From CBDFKS01 sp965248905 (lineage in GTDB: Bacteria; Chloroflexota; Dehalococcoidia; Lucifugimonadales; JAGWBF01): a DNA stretch of 64,000 bases. The stretch is taken from contig CBDFKS010000007.1 of the NCBI GenBank assembly GCA_965248905.1, forward strand, positions 496,001 to 560,000. The letters run 5' to 3'. The notes under the pieces were generated by a model, which was not told the origin of the DNA, searched no databases, and saw only the letters and a list, made by a program, of their open reading frames with translations. The translations under genes and the position numbers were made by a program. How positions within the stretch are numbered: position 1 is the first letter of the stretch; each line of letters begins with the position of its first letter. Shown in pieces: positions 51,883 through 61,233 of this stretch.

Positions 51883-54714
51883 TTATGGTCCCGTCTCGAT
51901 CCAGCGGGCCGCGTGTTGAGGGACGGTGGCCAAAGGCCCCCGCTCGACTGTGCAAGGAGGGATGGAGTCCAAGAACGCCTTGCCGTATTTTCTCCCAATG
52001 ATACGCTTGTCCAGCACAACTATTGTGCCCTTATCGTGGCTACTGCGAATCAGCCTTCCGATTCCTTGCCGGAACCGCAGCACCGCCTGAGGAAGAGCAT
52101 ACTGATGGAAAGCGTCCTCGTATTCGTCGGACCTTGCGGCGAAGATGGGTTCCGTGGGAACGTGGAAAGGCAGCCTGGCCAACACCAGCGCTTTGAGTTG
52201 CCCGCCGGACACATCCACTCCCTCCCAAAAGCTGCTGGTGCCTAGTATCACACCCTTGGAATCCTCACCAAAACTTCGAAGGATCTGCCTAGGCGACCCA
52301 TCTATTCCCTGGGCAAGCACCCGGATACCTTCCGCTCCCAGGGGGCCACGAATGGCCCTGGCCGCTCCCTGTAACGCTGCATGGGAAGTGAACAATACAA
52401 GAGTGCGCCCGTTAATCGCACTACCGAGCGCCACCAGCAGTCTCTCCATGGATTGCTGGTACTCCCAGGCGTCTGGCATGGGCATATCTTCTGGAATGAG
52501 GAGCAGGGCAGCGCGGCTATAGTCGAAGGGTGACCCTACCAGCAGCTCTTTGCTATCCGCCAGGCCTATGCGGTCTCGAATGTAGTGGAAGTCGCCCTCC
52601 GTGCTCAATGTGGCGCTCGTAATTACCACCGATCTCTTCTGTGAGAATAGGTGCTCTTCCAGCTCTTGCCCTACCTCCAGTGGCGCCGAGTGGAGGACTA
52701 TCGATGAGCGGCCGGACTGGTCATTCCTCCCACCGTCGGTCTGCGACATCCAGTCGATGCGCTGCTCGTCGTGGGGTGCCGCCACCAGAGTCTTAAGTCT
52801 CTCTTGGACCTCTTCTACACCTTCCGTCAAGGTAGAGAGTTCCAGGATCGTGTCTTGGGGGTCTGTCAGGCCTTCTATGGGCAAAGAATTTAGGAAGCGT
52901 CCAAGTCTCTCTATCTGCCGGATGCCATCGGTCAGGCCCGCATCCACCTTTTCCCAGGCAATCTCCACGTCGGACCAGCCAGGTTGTACCTTTGTGCTTT
53001 TAGTGATGCTGAGCTGACCTTGTCCACTATTCCCTTCCTGGTGAGCGACTAGAAATTGCTCAAGCATGTCCCAGAATCGGCTCCAGTCGTCTCTTACCTT
53101 CTTTGACCAATGGCGGTCTGCGTCAGAGGCTAGCTGCTCTGCAAGCTGTGCTTGAGTACCGGAGGCTGATGAGCCTCTAATCAGGAGCCGCACTTCCGCC
53201 GTGAGGCGTTCCAGGGTGTTAAGGTCATCGTTCAGACGGTGCTGGGATATCTGGAACTCCAGTTGTCGAGTCGCCACCTCCTCCAAATGGTGGGCTTCGT
53301 CTACGATCAGATGCTGATATTCTGGGAGCAGTCCGCCTCCCAATGCCAGGTCTGACAGCAATAGAGAGTGATTAACCACGATTAGGTGGGCTTCTTGTGC
53401 TTTATCCCTGGCGGCTCGGAGAAAGCAGACCCCTTCTCCCCGCATTCCGGGACACTGACCTTTCTCATCTGCGGACAGTTGGCCCCATGTAATCGCGTCC
53501 CTTCCCGATAGGTTAATCTCACCTCTATCCCCGGTACTGGTGTCCTGCAACCACACCAGAGTCTTCGCCAGAAGGCGGACGTCATCGCCCGTCGGGCCTT
53601 CACTTCCGGCCAAACGGTTCCAGCGTCGGAGGCAGAGATAATTAGATCTTCCCTTGAGACTCACAGCATTGAAAGTGTTCTCCGGTATGATGTTTTGCTC
53701 TTCCAGGACGCTCACCAGAGCGGGGATATCCTTTTGCAGAAGCTGCTCCTGGAGGTTAATCGTATTCGTGGACACCACTACTCTGGTCCCGTTTCTGAGG
53801 GCATATAAGATGGCGGGCAGCAGGTAGGCCAGGGATTTCCCGACGCCTGTCCCCCCTTCCACGATCAGATGCTCGCCTTGGTTGATCGCACCGGCTACGG
53901 CAGCCATCATTCCCACCTGCTGTACTCTGTGCTCGAAACCTGGGAAATTTCTGGAGAACAGGCCATCGGGGCCTAGATACGCTGCCAGCTCCGCTTCGTC
54001 CAGGGGATTTATGTCCTTGACAGGTCTTAGAGCTCGGCTGGAACGCTCCAGTCGCTTCGCTATGGTCTCTGTATCTATGCCCAGGACCCCAGTTTGGGAG
54101 CCGTTAGCTCGATCGCTGGACACGATCGAACCTAGGAGCCGTCCCACCGGCCACCGAGCCCGGGAGGCCATCTGGTGGACAAACGCTCCGATCGACGGGT
54201 CTAAGCCACGGGCCTGCTGGAGCAAACCATTGAAGACCATCTGGGTAGCTCTGGCATCTGATAAGGCCCTGTGGGGGCGGTCGTGGTCGGCGTCCATATC
54301 GGAGGCGAGTCTACCAAGGGAGTAGTCGGTGGAATAAGGCAAGATAATGGACGCCAGGTCCCATGTATCATAGGCTTCGTTGCTGAGCTGAAGGCCGTGC
54401 TTGGAGAGAAAGCCCAGGTCAAAGGTGATGTTATGGCCCACTATTGGGGAGGAACCTATGAATTCCTCCAACTCAGCGGATACGGCCGCGAATGGGGGTG
54501 CCCTATCCACTACCTTCTGGGATATTCCGGTGAGTCTCTGTATAAATTCGGGAAGGTCTCTGTATGGATTGACCAAGGACTGAAAGGTCTCGATAACCCG
54601 CTGACCCTGGAATTTCACCGCTCCGATCTCGATAATGGTGTCCCTGTCAGAGTTCAGCCCGGTGGTTTCCAGGTCCAGAGACACATATGTGGAGGCCCGG
54701 TCTCCTTTCGCCAT
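51883..54714 (-). CDS. dinG: DinG-family helicase with N-terminal DEDDh exonuclease domain
   Basis: 943 residues. The exonuclease domain (about 1-190) has YVSLDLETTGLN (DEDDh first acids), HNITFDLGFL and ALSDARAT. The superfamily-2 helicase part has VEGGTGVGKSLAYLLP (Walker A), HLIVDEAHHLEEVA (DEAH), VVITSATLS and the C-terminal QGIGRLIRS motif. Cys in YLCLRRW, KGQCPG and EGVCFLRAARD may form the XPD/DinG iron-sulfur site. The ATG 54714 has AGGGAGAC just before it; an alternative start is 54750. The domain pair is the one known from Firmicutes DinG (YpvA-like). Role: DNA repair or restart, inferred. Confidence 0.94.
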   Translation of the reverse strand: MAKGDRASTYVSLDLETTGLNSDRDTIIEIGAVKFQGQRVIETFQSLVNPYRDLPEFIQRLTGISQKVVDRAPPFAAVSAELEEFIGSSPIVGHNITFDLGFLSKHGLQLSNEAYDTWDLASIILPYSTDYSLGRLASDMDADHDRPHRALSDARATQMVFNGLLQQARGLDPSIGAFVHQMASRARWPVGRLLGSIVSSDRANGSQTGVLGIDTETIAKRLERSSRALRPVKDINPLDEAELAAYLGPDGLFSRNFPGFEHRVQQVGMMAAVAGAINQGEHLIVEGGTGVGKSLAYLLPAILYALRNGTRVVVSTNTINLQEQLLQKDIPALVSVLEEQNIIPENTFNAVSLKGRSNYLCLRRWNRLAGSEGPTGDDVRLLAKTLVWLQDTSTGDRGEINLSGRDAITWGQLSADEKGQCPGMRGEGVCFLRAARDKAQEAHLIVVNHSLLLSDLALGGGLLPEYQHLIVDEAHHLEEVATRQLEFQISQHRLNDDLNTLERLTAEVRLLIRGSSASGTQAQLAEQLASDADRHWSKKVRDDWSRFWDMLEQFLVAHQEGNSGQGQLSITKSTKVQPGWSDVEIAWEKVDAGLTDGIRQIERLGRFLNSLPIEGLTDPQDTILELSTLTEGVEEVQERLKTLVAAPHDEQRIDWMSQTDGGRNDQSGRSSIVLHSAPLEVGQELEEHLFSQKRSVVITSATLSTEGDFHYIRDRIGLADSKELLVGSPFDYSRAALLLIPEDMPMPDAWEYQQSMERLLVALGSAINGRTLVLFTSHAALQGAARAIRGPLGAEGIRVLAQGIDGSPRQILRSFGEDSKGVILGTSSFWEGVDVSGGQLKALVLARLPFHVPTEPIFAARSDEYEDAFHQYALPQAVLRFRQGIGRLIRSSHDKGTIVVLDKRIIGRKYGKAFLDSIPPCTVERGPLATVPQHAARWIETGP

Positions 54715-54795
54715 GTCTCCCTTCCCATCCTCTCTAGAGATCGAGGCCATCTAAATGTTTGTAGCTTTCTGTTCTGAGGTAGTGCTGTAGTTATT

Positions 54796-55524
54796 TTATT
54801 CCTGGCCGGCGTCAAACGGTTGTGGCACAGGAATCCAAGAACCATTGGGGCTCCGATTGTCATTCGTCAGGATGGCGGGGTAGAAGTGTCCCGTCCTTAA
54901 CGCATTCATGAATTCTTCTTGGGTGTCTATCTCGGCGTCGAACACCGTTATACAACGTCCAACTCCATGAGCAGAGTGAGCGTCGCTTCCTCCGGTGACC
55001 TTGATGTTCAGATGTTGGGCCACCTGCATCGCGAAGATATTCTCATTGTTTGCCGTACCGCCATTGGCAACCTCGATCGCATCGACCAGCTGGAATAGCG
55101 GATGGTCGGCTGCCTCGGACACAATGTTTGGCACACTGGAAGCGTCCTTGTAAATCAGAGGTCTGATAGAGTTGTTCGAGTTGTACAGACCCCGAAATGG
55201 GTGGGCGCTTACGATGAACCCTCCCACCTCATCTACGGCCTTGCGCAGCTTCAGCGCGCTGTCTATGCCGGGGAGGTAGCTATCAAGCCCGAAAGCCAGG
55301 ATGTGACCCATGTCAGTCTCCACCTCCATGGCCCGTATGAGTACCAGGTTGTGCTGTGCGGCGAAGCGCTGAAACTCGTGCTGGTCCCACGGGCCGCTGT
55401 GTTCGGTTATACACAACCCGAAGAACCCCAGACGCTCTGCCTCTACTACCATCTCCTCAGGAGAGAGATTGCTGTCGCTGCTTCCCTTTGTGGTGTGGAC
55501 GTGTAAGTCAAACAGGCGGGCCAT
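54796..55524 (-). CDS. PHP domain metal-dependent phosphoesterase
   Basis: 242-residue PHP-domain protein. Metal-binding segments: FDLHVHTTKGSSDSNLSPEEMV (HxH), ITEHSGPW, SAHPFRG and TGGSDAHSAHGVG. Single-domain PHP proteins act as phosphoesterases on nucleotides or sugar phosphates; no polymerase or other domain is fused. ATG 55524 has AGAGAGGTTT upstream. Follows the general pattern of the YciV/TrpH-like group, but the exact substrate is not clear. Confidence 0.92.
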   Translation of the reverse strand: MARLFDLHVHTTKGSSDSNLSPEEMVVEAERLGFFGLCITEHSGPWDQHEFQRFAAQHNLVLIRAMEVETDMGHILAFGLDSYLPGIDSALKLRKAVDEVGGFIVSAHPFRGLYNSNNSIRPLIYKDASSVPNIVSEAADHPLFQLVDAIEVANGGTANNENIFAMQVAQHLNIKVTGGSDAHSAHGVGRCITVFDAEIDTQEEFMNALRTGHFYPAILTNDNRSPNGSWIPVPQPFDAGQE

Positions 55525-55985
55525 AAACCTCTCTTTTGTCGATATAGGTGAGCGTCCCCATTGTATAGGCGACTACAGACCCAGTCAATGCGTTGGTACA
55601 AGAGTCCGGTTAAGACGCCGGAATCGGAGCCTACTTGACAATTCGACGACTCGTGCTTTGAACTAGGGTGTCCGTCAAAGTTTTGCCTAGTAGTCCGAGT
55701 GCCGAAAACCGCCCCGTAGGGGCAGACATAAGTGTCTGCCCAGGTTAGCGGTGTAACCAAGGCAACCACGCGGAGTCGCCCCTACGGTACAAATTGCCTA
55801 GGTCGCGGCACGAGCGCGCAAAAACTTGACCGGCACCCTTTGGACGATCGGCTGTTGCTATCGGAAATCCTCTTTGCTATACTAACCGAGGCGCTTCGTC
55901 GGCTTCATCGTGCTTCGGGTTCAGTCCTTCTCAGCAACTTCCGAGTCGGTCAGGCCACAGCGACAACTGGTTTCTAGGAGGCCCC
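55525..55985. repeat. Intergenic region with inverted repeat and a promoter
   Basis: A divergent gap without a gene. CCGTAGGGGC (55714-55723) and GCCCCTACGG (55778-55787) form an inverted repeat, within which GGCAGACA-TAAG-TGTCTGCC (55721-55740) is a perfect hairpin; this is an interspersed-repeat type. A promoter for the next gene lies at 55855-55883. Confidence 0.7.
55855..55883 (+). promoter_or_regulatory. Promoter for the zinc-ribbon gene
   Basis: TTGCTA (55855-55860), 17-bp spacer, TATACT (55878-55883), about 100 nt upstream of ATG 55986. Confidence 0.5.
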
Positions 55986-56285
55986 ATGGTTACGTTCGAG
56001 GACAAGACCCTTGTGTGTAGAGAATGTGGCGTATCCTTTACGTTCACCACCGGAGAGCAGGAATTCTATCAAAGTCGGGGTTTGACGAACGAGCCATCTC
56101 GATGTCCCGCCTGCCGCTCAGCACGCCGAAGGGGCGGTGATCGTTCCGACCAGCCTAGGACCATGTATCCTGCTACGTGCGCTTCCTGTGGCAAGGAGAC
56201 CGAAGTGCCTTTCGAGCCGCGACAAGGCAGACCCGTTTATTGTAACGACTGTTTCAGGACCCAGAGAGCGAATGAGCCCTTTTAG
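55986..56285 (+). CDS. Zinc-ribbon protein (zf-trcl type)
   Basis: 99 residues carrying two zinc ribbons: an N-terminal one with CRECGVSFTFTTGEQEFY and CPACRSARR (the zf-trcl/PF13451-like pattern) and a C-terminal one with CASCGKETEVPFEP and YCNDCF. Small proteins of this design are common in Chloroflexi and are thought to bind nucleic acid or protein; no role is established. ATG 55986 has CTAGGAGGCCCC upstream. Confidence 0.85.
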   Translation: MVTFEDKTLVCRECGVSFTFTTGEQEFYQSRGLTNEPSRCPACRSARRRGGDRSDQPRTMYPATCASCGKETEVPFEPRQGRPVYCNDCFRTQRANEPF

Positions 56286-56354
56286 GGCCGGTCTCGCATC
56301 GGGTTTTCGTTCTTAGCTCCGCACAGAGATTCCAATTGAGTGGGAAGGTGAGGT

Positions 56355-56648
56355 GTGCACGTAGGAGTTTGTCGCGTAAGCGTTAGGCTGCAAGGTAACC
56401 GGAGTCTCAAAGGCAAGCGGCAGATCGCTCAGTCTATAATCTCCAGAGTACGTAGCAAGTTCAACGTGGCCATAGCTGAGGTTGAGGACAACGACCTATG
56501 GCAGCGACTGACCCTAGGCATTTGTTGTGTCAGCAATGAAGTGCACCATGCCAACGAAATTCTTTCCAAAGTTGAGCGGTTCATCGAGGAGGCGGGGGGT
56601 GATGTTGAGATTCTGGACTATGAAGTGGAGATGGTCTCGAGTTTATAA
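56355..56648 (+). CDS. YlxP/DUF503 family protein
   Basis: 97-residue protein with the DUF503 pattern VGVCRVSVRLQGNRSLKGKR, IISRVRSKFNVAIAEVEDND, WQRLTLGICCVSNE. YlxP homologs are often encoded near rbfA and infB, and have ribosome-related roles suggested, but here it sits 8 nt before a helicase gene. GTG 56355 follows GAAGGTGAGGT. Function is not settled. Confidence 0.9.
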   Translation: MHVGVCRVSVRLQGNRSLKGKRQIAQSIISRVRSKFNVAIAEVEDNDLWQRLTLGICCVSNEVHHANEILSKVERFIEEAGGDVEILDYEVEMVSSL

Positions 56649-56656
56649 GAGGCCCT

Positions 56657-58972
56657 ATGAACCCTTCCAGCTTCCTTGACCAACTCAAAGCATCCTCCTG
56701 GTACGACTACCAGATAGTCCATGTAGAGCGAATACCCCCACGCCAGACCTTCGCCGGTCAACTAGACACCCCACTTCATCCAACTCTTCAGCGTTCTTTG
56801 GAATTCATGGCCCTATGGCCTCTATATAGCCACCAGGCTGAGGCCATCAACGCTCTTAAGGCCGGGCACAATGTAATCGTTACCACCCCCGCCGCCAGTG
56901 GTAAGAGCTTGTGCTATAACGTGGCCGTGCTGGACTCCATTTTGACGGACAGCACCGGCCGGGCGTTATACGTCTACCCCACCAAGGCTCTTGCACAGGA
57001 CCAGCTCAAGGGGGTGCATCAGCTGTGCGAGGGCTTCAACGTTGACTCTGCTTCTGTGAAACGTGCCCCCATCCAGGCAGCGATCTTCGACGGTGATACC
57101 CCTTCCCGCGAACGCCCCGAAATCAAGAGGTCTGCCCACATACTCCTCACTAACCCCGATATGCTGCACCTGGGCATACTGCCGAATCATAAGACGTGGT
57201 CCCGTTTGTTTCAGGGCCTTCGCTACGTGATTTTAGACGAGTCCCATCTCTACAGAGGGGTTTTCGGCTCCCACGTAGCCAATGTAGTGCGTCGATTAAG
57301 GCGCATATGCCGGATTTATGGCAGCTCTCCCCAGTTCGTTCTCTCCTCTGCGACCATTGCCAATCCTGAAGATCTGGCTGCTGAGCTAACGGGGCTGGCT
57401 TTCAAGGTCGTGGACGTGGACGGCGCGCCCTACGGAGGGAAGCAGTTCGCATTCTGGAATCCATCTATCATAGATGAGGCCAAGTCAGCTCGTAGGAGCG
57501 CCAACATCGACGCCGCTACCCTCTTCTCTGAGTTGGTGAGTAGCAATATCAGGACCATCACCTTCGTCAGGAGTCGTAGGCTGGCGGAGCTGGTATACAT
57601 GTATGCCCGAGGGCAGCTGGAAGACAAACAACCAGAGCTGGCCAAAAAGATAAGCCCCTATAGGGCCAGCTACCTGGCCGAGGACCGTCGACGAATTGAA
57701 AGAGCCCTTTTTCAGGGTGATCTGCTTGGAGTAGCCGCGACCAACGCCCTTGAAGTGGGAATCGACGTGGGTGGCCTGGACGCGACGGTAATAACCGGTT
57801 ATCCGGGTAGCGTGTCCAGCACCTGGCAACAGGCGGGAAGGAGCGGCCGGCGGGGCATAGAGTCCCTCTCCATTCTGGTAGGCCAAAATAATCCCCTCGA
57901 CCAGTATCTGATGAACCATCCGGAGACCTTCTTCGGTCGCACCGTCGAGAGCGCACTGATCGCCCCGTCCAATCCCCACATCCGCCAGCCTCATCTGCTC
58001 TGCGCGGCCTACGAAGCGCCCTTGAGCGAACGGGACATGGAATACTATGGCCAGAGATTTACCGAACAGCTCGGCAAGCTTCAGGAGATGGGGCTTCTTA
58101 TGCAGGTAGGCGACAAGTGGCATATCACCACAGCGGTAGATTACCCGGCCGAATCGGTTAACATTCGCTCGACTTCGAATTACAGCTACATGATGGTCGA
58201 CGAGGGGTCAGGGGTGATCTTGGAGACCGTGGATGAAGCTGCGGCTTTTCACCAGCTTCATCCAGGAGCCATTTACCTGCATCAAGGGGATGCTTATCTG
58301 GTCGACCGTCTCGACCTGCCGTCCAGAATAGCTTATGTAAAGCCAAATGACGGGGCGTACTATACCCAGACCAGGGACGTAACGGACATAAGGGTCTGTG
58401 ATGTCTTGAGCTCCAAGTTTGTCGGAGGAGTTGAAGTATATCTAGGGTCCGTGGATGTGACAAACCAGGTGTTAGGATTCAGGAAGAAGAAACCCCTAAC
58501 CGACGAGGCGGTTGGAGAGGAGCCCCTAGATCTTCCACCCAGGCGCTTCAATACCGTGGCTCTCTGGTTTGACATCCCGGACCGGCTCATGGAATTGATT
58601 AGAGGGACCCGGCCGGCCCCCGCCGGACTGAGCCTGGCCGGAGGCCTTCATGCGGCAGAGCACGCTGCCATCGGAGTGCTGCCACTGTTCGCTCTGTGTG
58701 ACCGTAACGACATCGGTGGCGTCTCCACACCCCTTCACCCAGACACCGGCAAGCCCCAAATATTCATATACGATGGGCACCCGGGTGGCATAGGAATTTC
58801 CGAGCGGGGCTACGAGATTATCGAGCATCTGTGGAGTACAACTTTACAAGCCATATCCCAATGCCCCTGTTTTGATGGCTGTCCAAGCTGTATTCAGTCG
58901 CCGAAGTGCGGGAACAATAACCAGCCCCTGGACAAGGAAATTGCTATAGAGCTGCTAAGGCTCTTATCTTAA
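56657..58972 (+). CDS. DEAD/DEAH-box helicase of the MrfA/YprA type
   Basis: 771-residue superfamily-2 helicase. Walker A VTTPAASGKSLCYNVAVL, DEAH variant YVILDESHLYRGVFG, SSATIANPEDLAAELTGL, and C-terminal helicase motifs NALEVGIDVGGLDATVI and QQAGRSGRRG. The C-terminal DUF1998 region ends with a four-Cys metal site CPCFDGCPSCIQSPKCG, as in Bacillus MrfA, which repairs DNA cross-links and alkylation damage. Starts 8 nt after the DUF503 gene. Assigned to DNA repair by family, not by direct evidence. Confidence 0.93.
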   Translation: MNPSSFLDQLKASSWYDYQIVHVERIPPRQTFAGQLDTPLHPTLQRSLEFMALWPLYSHQAEAINALKAGHNVIVTTPAASGKSLCYNVAVLDSILTDSTGRALYVYPTKALAQDQLKGVHQLCEGFNVDSASVKRAPIQAAIFDGDTPSRERPEIKRSAHILLTNPDMLHLGILPNHKTWSRLFQGLRYVILDESHLYRGVFGSHVANVVRRLRRICRIYGSSPQFVLSSATIANPEDLAAELTGLAFKVVDVDGAPYGGKQFAFWNPSIIDEAKSARRSANIDAATLFSELVSSNIRTITFVRSRRLAELVYMYARGQLEDKQPELAKKISPYRASYLAEDRRRIERALFQGDLLGVAATNALEVGIDVGGLDATVITGYPGSVSSTWQQAGRSGRRGIESLSILVGQNNPLDQYLMNHPETFFGRTVESALIAPSNPHIRQPHLLCAAYEAPLSERDMEYYGQRFTEQLGKLQEMGLLMQVGDKWHITTAVDYPAESVNIRSTSNYSYMMVDEGSGVILETVDEAAAFHQLHPGAIYLHQGDAYLVDRLDLPSRIAYVKPNDGAYYTQTRDVTDIRVCDVLSSKFVGGVEVYLGSVDVTNQVLGFRKKKPLTDEAVGEEPLDLPPRRFNTVALWFDIPDRLMELIRGTRPAPAGLSLAGGLHAAEHAAIGVLPLFALCDRNDIGGVSTPLHPDTGKPQIFIYDGHPGGIGISERGYEIIEHLWSTTLQAISQCPCFDGCPSCIQSPKCGNNNQPLDKEIAIELLRLLS

Positions 58973-59142
58973 ACACCCGAGTAACCTTCGACCGAGTGCG
59001 GTTGTAGCTTATCATTGCTAGCGAATGCCAGCGGTTTGGTGTTGGGCTATCGCAAGGGTGTATAATCGGTTGAAAGAAATGTTACCAGTCAGTATTCGCA
59101 CGACGGCCTACCAATGCCCTCAGTAAAAGAACAGATAGAACT

Positions 59143-60018
59143 ATGGATTACTTAAAAGTACATGAATCTCCCTCAGCCAGAATAGATTATCTGGTCACCG
59201 CGTTCAAAGGTTGGCCAGATGCGGGCGAGGGTGCCAGCAGTGCCATTCGGTACCTGCTCAGGAAGCTGCCAGGTAAGAAATTCGCCGAGATCGACTCCGA
59301 GGATTTCTACGATTTCACTCAGATTAGGCCTCAGACCAGCATAACAAGGGACGGAACAAGGTTGGTTAAATGGCCTACCAATGAGCTTTTTTATTGGGCG
59401 ACCAATGAACCCTCTAAGAGCTTGATGCTCTTCCTGGGCGTCGAGCCGAATCTGCGGTGGAAGGCCTATTCGAACACGGTCCTGGACGTAGCCCAGTCCT
59501 GGGGCGTGAAGTCTGTTGTCCACCTGGGTTCCCTTCTCGATGCCGTGCCCCACACGAGGGACATACGCGTTACGGGCTCTTCAGACAAGACCAATCTAAA
59601 ACATATGCTGGAGGAGATGGGCGTCAAACCATCCAACTATCAAGGGCCCACGGGTATAACATCGGCGATTATGGAAATCTGCGCAGCGAGGGGCATTGGA
59701 TTTACTTCCATGTGGGGACACACGCCCCACTACCTTCAAGCAGCGCCCAACTATCGAGTGAGCTACTCCCTGATCTACCTGCTGTCCCGTCTGGTTGGAA
59801 TCCCCATAGAGCTGGATGAGCTACGCGCTGCGGCCAACACCTTCGATCAGGAAGTGGAGAAAGCGGTAACCAAAGACAACCAGATAGATAGTTACGTCCA
59901 AAAGCTGGAACGTTCTTACGACGAGGCGTCCATACTGACCCAGACTGAGATACCCCAGGCGGGAGACGTGGTTAAAGAGCTGGAGGAGTTCCTCAAGGAA
60001 CAGAAGCGAGGCAACTGA
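59143..60018 (+). CDS. PAC2 family protein
   Basis: 291 residues of the PAC2 (proteasome assembly chaperone 2) superfamily: LVTAFKGWPDAGEGASSAIRYL, DSEDFYDFTQIRP, GVKSVVHLGSLLDAVPHTR and MWGHTPHYLQAAPNYRVSY. In actinobacteria and Chloroflexi such proteins occur with or without proteasome genes, and their role is unknown. No proteasome gene is nearby. TATAAT at 59061-59066 could be a weak promoter. The C-terminus is a charged helix (EELEEFLKEQKRGN). Confidence 0.88.
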   Translation: MDYLKVHESPSARIDYLVTAFKGWPDAGEGASSAIRYLLRKLPGKKFAEIDSEDFYDFTQIRPQTSITRDGTRLVKWPTNELFYWATNEPSKSLMLFLGVEPNLRWKAYSNTVLDVAQSWGVKSVVHLGSLLDAVPHTRDIRVTGSSDKTNLKHMLEEMGVKPSNYQGPTGITSAIMEICAARGIGFTSMWGHTPHYLQAAPNYRVSYSLIYLLSRLVGIPIELDELRAAANTFDQEVEKAVTKDNQIDSYVQKLERSYDEASILTQTEIPQAGDVVKELEEFLKEQKRGN

Positions 60019-60063
60019 GAAGGGAACCTAACGGGTTAAGATGGCGCTTTGTGGATCCTGCTT

Positions 60064-61224
60064 CTATTCGCTTATCTCAGGCCAACTGAGCTCGAACAGC
60101 TGGTCGAAGGCTAAGGCCCAAGGTGGTCTCAGGTATCCCAACGCTCGTACGTCTTCATACCAGGCCCCCAGTGGAGTGTACCAGGTATAAGCCGCGCCTC
60201 CGGAGAGCCTACAAAGTCTACCCAGAACCGACTCGGCCAGGTTGGCGATGTTTTCCTTCGCTAAGAGTGCGATATGCCGGCTCGGAGTCCCCTGATCGAA
60301 AACCCTCAGTGCCCCTTCGAAGGCCTGATCTATGAGCCAAGCTTCCTGCTCTGCTTTCGTCCACTCTACCTGCTGGTAGGCTCTTAACGAGCTACCCCGG
60401 CTTATGCCCCGTTCTAATCTCTGGCGCGTGTAGTTCATGGCTGCGTCCACCACACCGATGATCACGGCACAAAAAGTGATACCTCCCAGACCATCGTTTG
60501 GCGCCATTAGGTCCTTGAGGTGGCCAGGCCAAGCCACACGAGTGGCAGGGAAGTCATGAAACTCAAAGGCGTGGCTGTTGGTCGAGGTCATCCCATGCCC
60601 GGCCCACTTGGCCGATAGTTTCATCCCTGTAGACCCATCCCAAGAAACGTTCCTCACGTCCATGAAAAATCCGTCGGGCTCGTGCTCTCCCTCTGGAATA
60701 GCGGCGGTAATCATAAATGAGGTTACTCCAGAGCCACTGCCGAAATGCTTTTGCCCTGAAAGTATGTAACCGTTCGGGGAGAATTGAGGCCGAGCGAAGG
60801 ACCCTGTCTTTGCCATATCGCCGCCGCTACCGGGCTCCGAGATTATGGTCCCCCACCACGCTCCCTCGTTTACGGTCTCGAATACCTCTCGACGCTGCTT
60901 TTGCCACCCCTCGTTAAATTGTTCAGGAACTTCGGATACTCTCCAAGGAGATACAACTAATGGGTGCATTGTGCTGACCAAAGCTACCGATGGGTCTCCC
61001 ATGGCGATGGTACGCAGCACGGTGCAGAGGGGTCTCGTCGACTGCGCCAGGTTCTCCCAGGTGCCGCCAAACTCGGTGGGCACGGCCATCATGTGTACGC
61101 CCAGCTCCGCCAGGCGCCGAAAATCCGCGGGATCGGCATCGGTCCTGCGGCGACGTGCATCGCTCTCGCTGGCGAACTCCTCGGCCAGCTTGGGAACCCT
61201 CTCAATGACTGTTTCGATATTCAT
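60064..61224 (-). CDS. Acyl-CoA dehydrogenase family protein, divergent
   Basis: 386-residue flavoprotein of the acyl-CoA dehydrogenase/HsaA-like group: VPTEFGGTWENLAQSTRPL, IISEPGSGGDMAKTGSFA, SGQKHFGSGSGVTSFMI, and a C-terminal LCRLSGGAAYTWYTPLGAWYEDVRALGY. It could be a desaturase-type dehydrogenase or a flavin monooxygenase relative. ATG 61224 has AGGATAGTC before it and begins 9 nt after the SelW-like gene, so the two are co-transcribed; the pairing might mean a redox partnership. Confidence 0.9.
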   Translation of the reverse strand: MNIETVIERVPKLAEEFASESDARRRRTDADPADFRRLAELGVHMMAVPTEFGGTWENLAQSTRPLCTVLRTIAMGDPSVALVSTMHPLVVSPWRVSEVPEQFNEGWQKQRREVFETVNEGAWWGTIISEPGSGGDMAKTGSFARPQFSPNGYILSGQKHFGSGSGVTSFMITAAIPEGEHEPDGFFMDVRNVSWDGSTGMKLSAKWAGHGMTSTNSHAFEFHDFPATRVAWPGHLKDLMAPNDGLGGITFCAVIIGVVDAAMNYTRQRLERGISRGSSLRAYQQVEWTKAEQEAWLIDQAFEGALRVFDQGTPSRHIALLAKENIANLAESVLGRLCRLSGGAAYTWYTPLGAWYEDVRALGYLRPPWALAFDQLFELSWPEISE

Positions 61225-61233
61225 GTGACTATC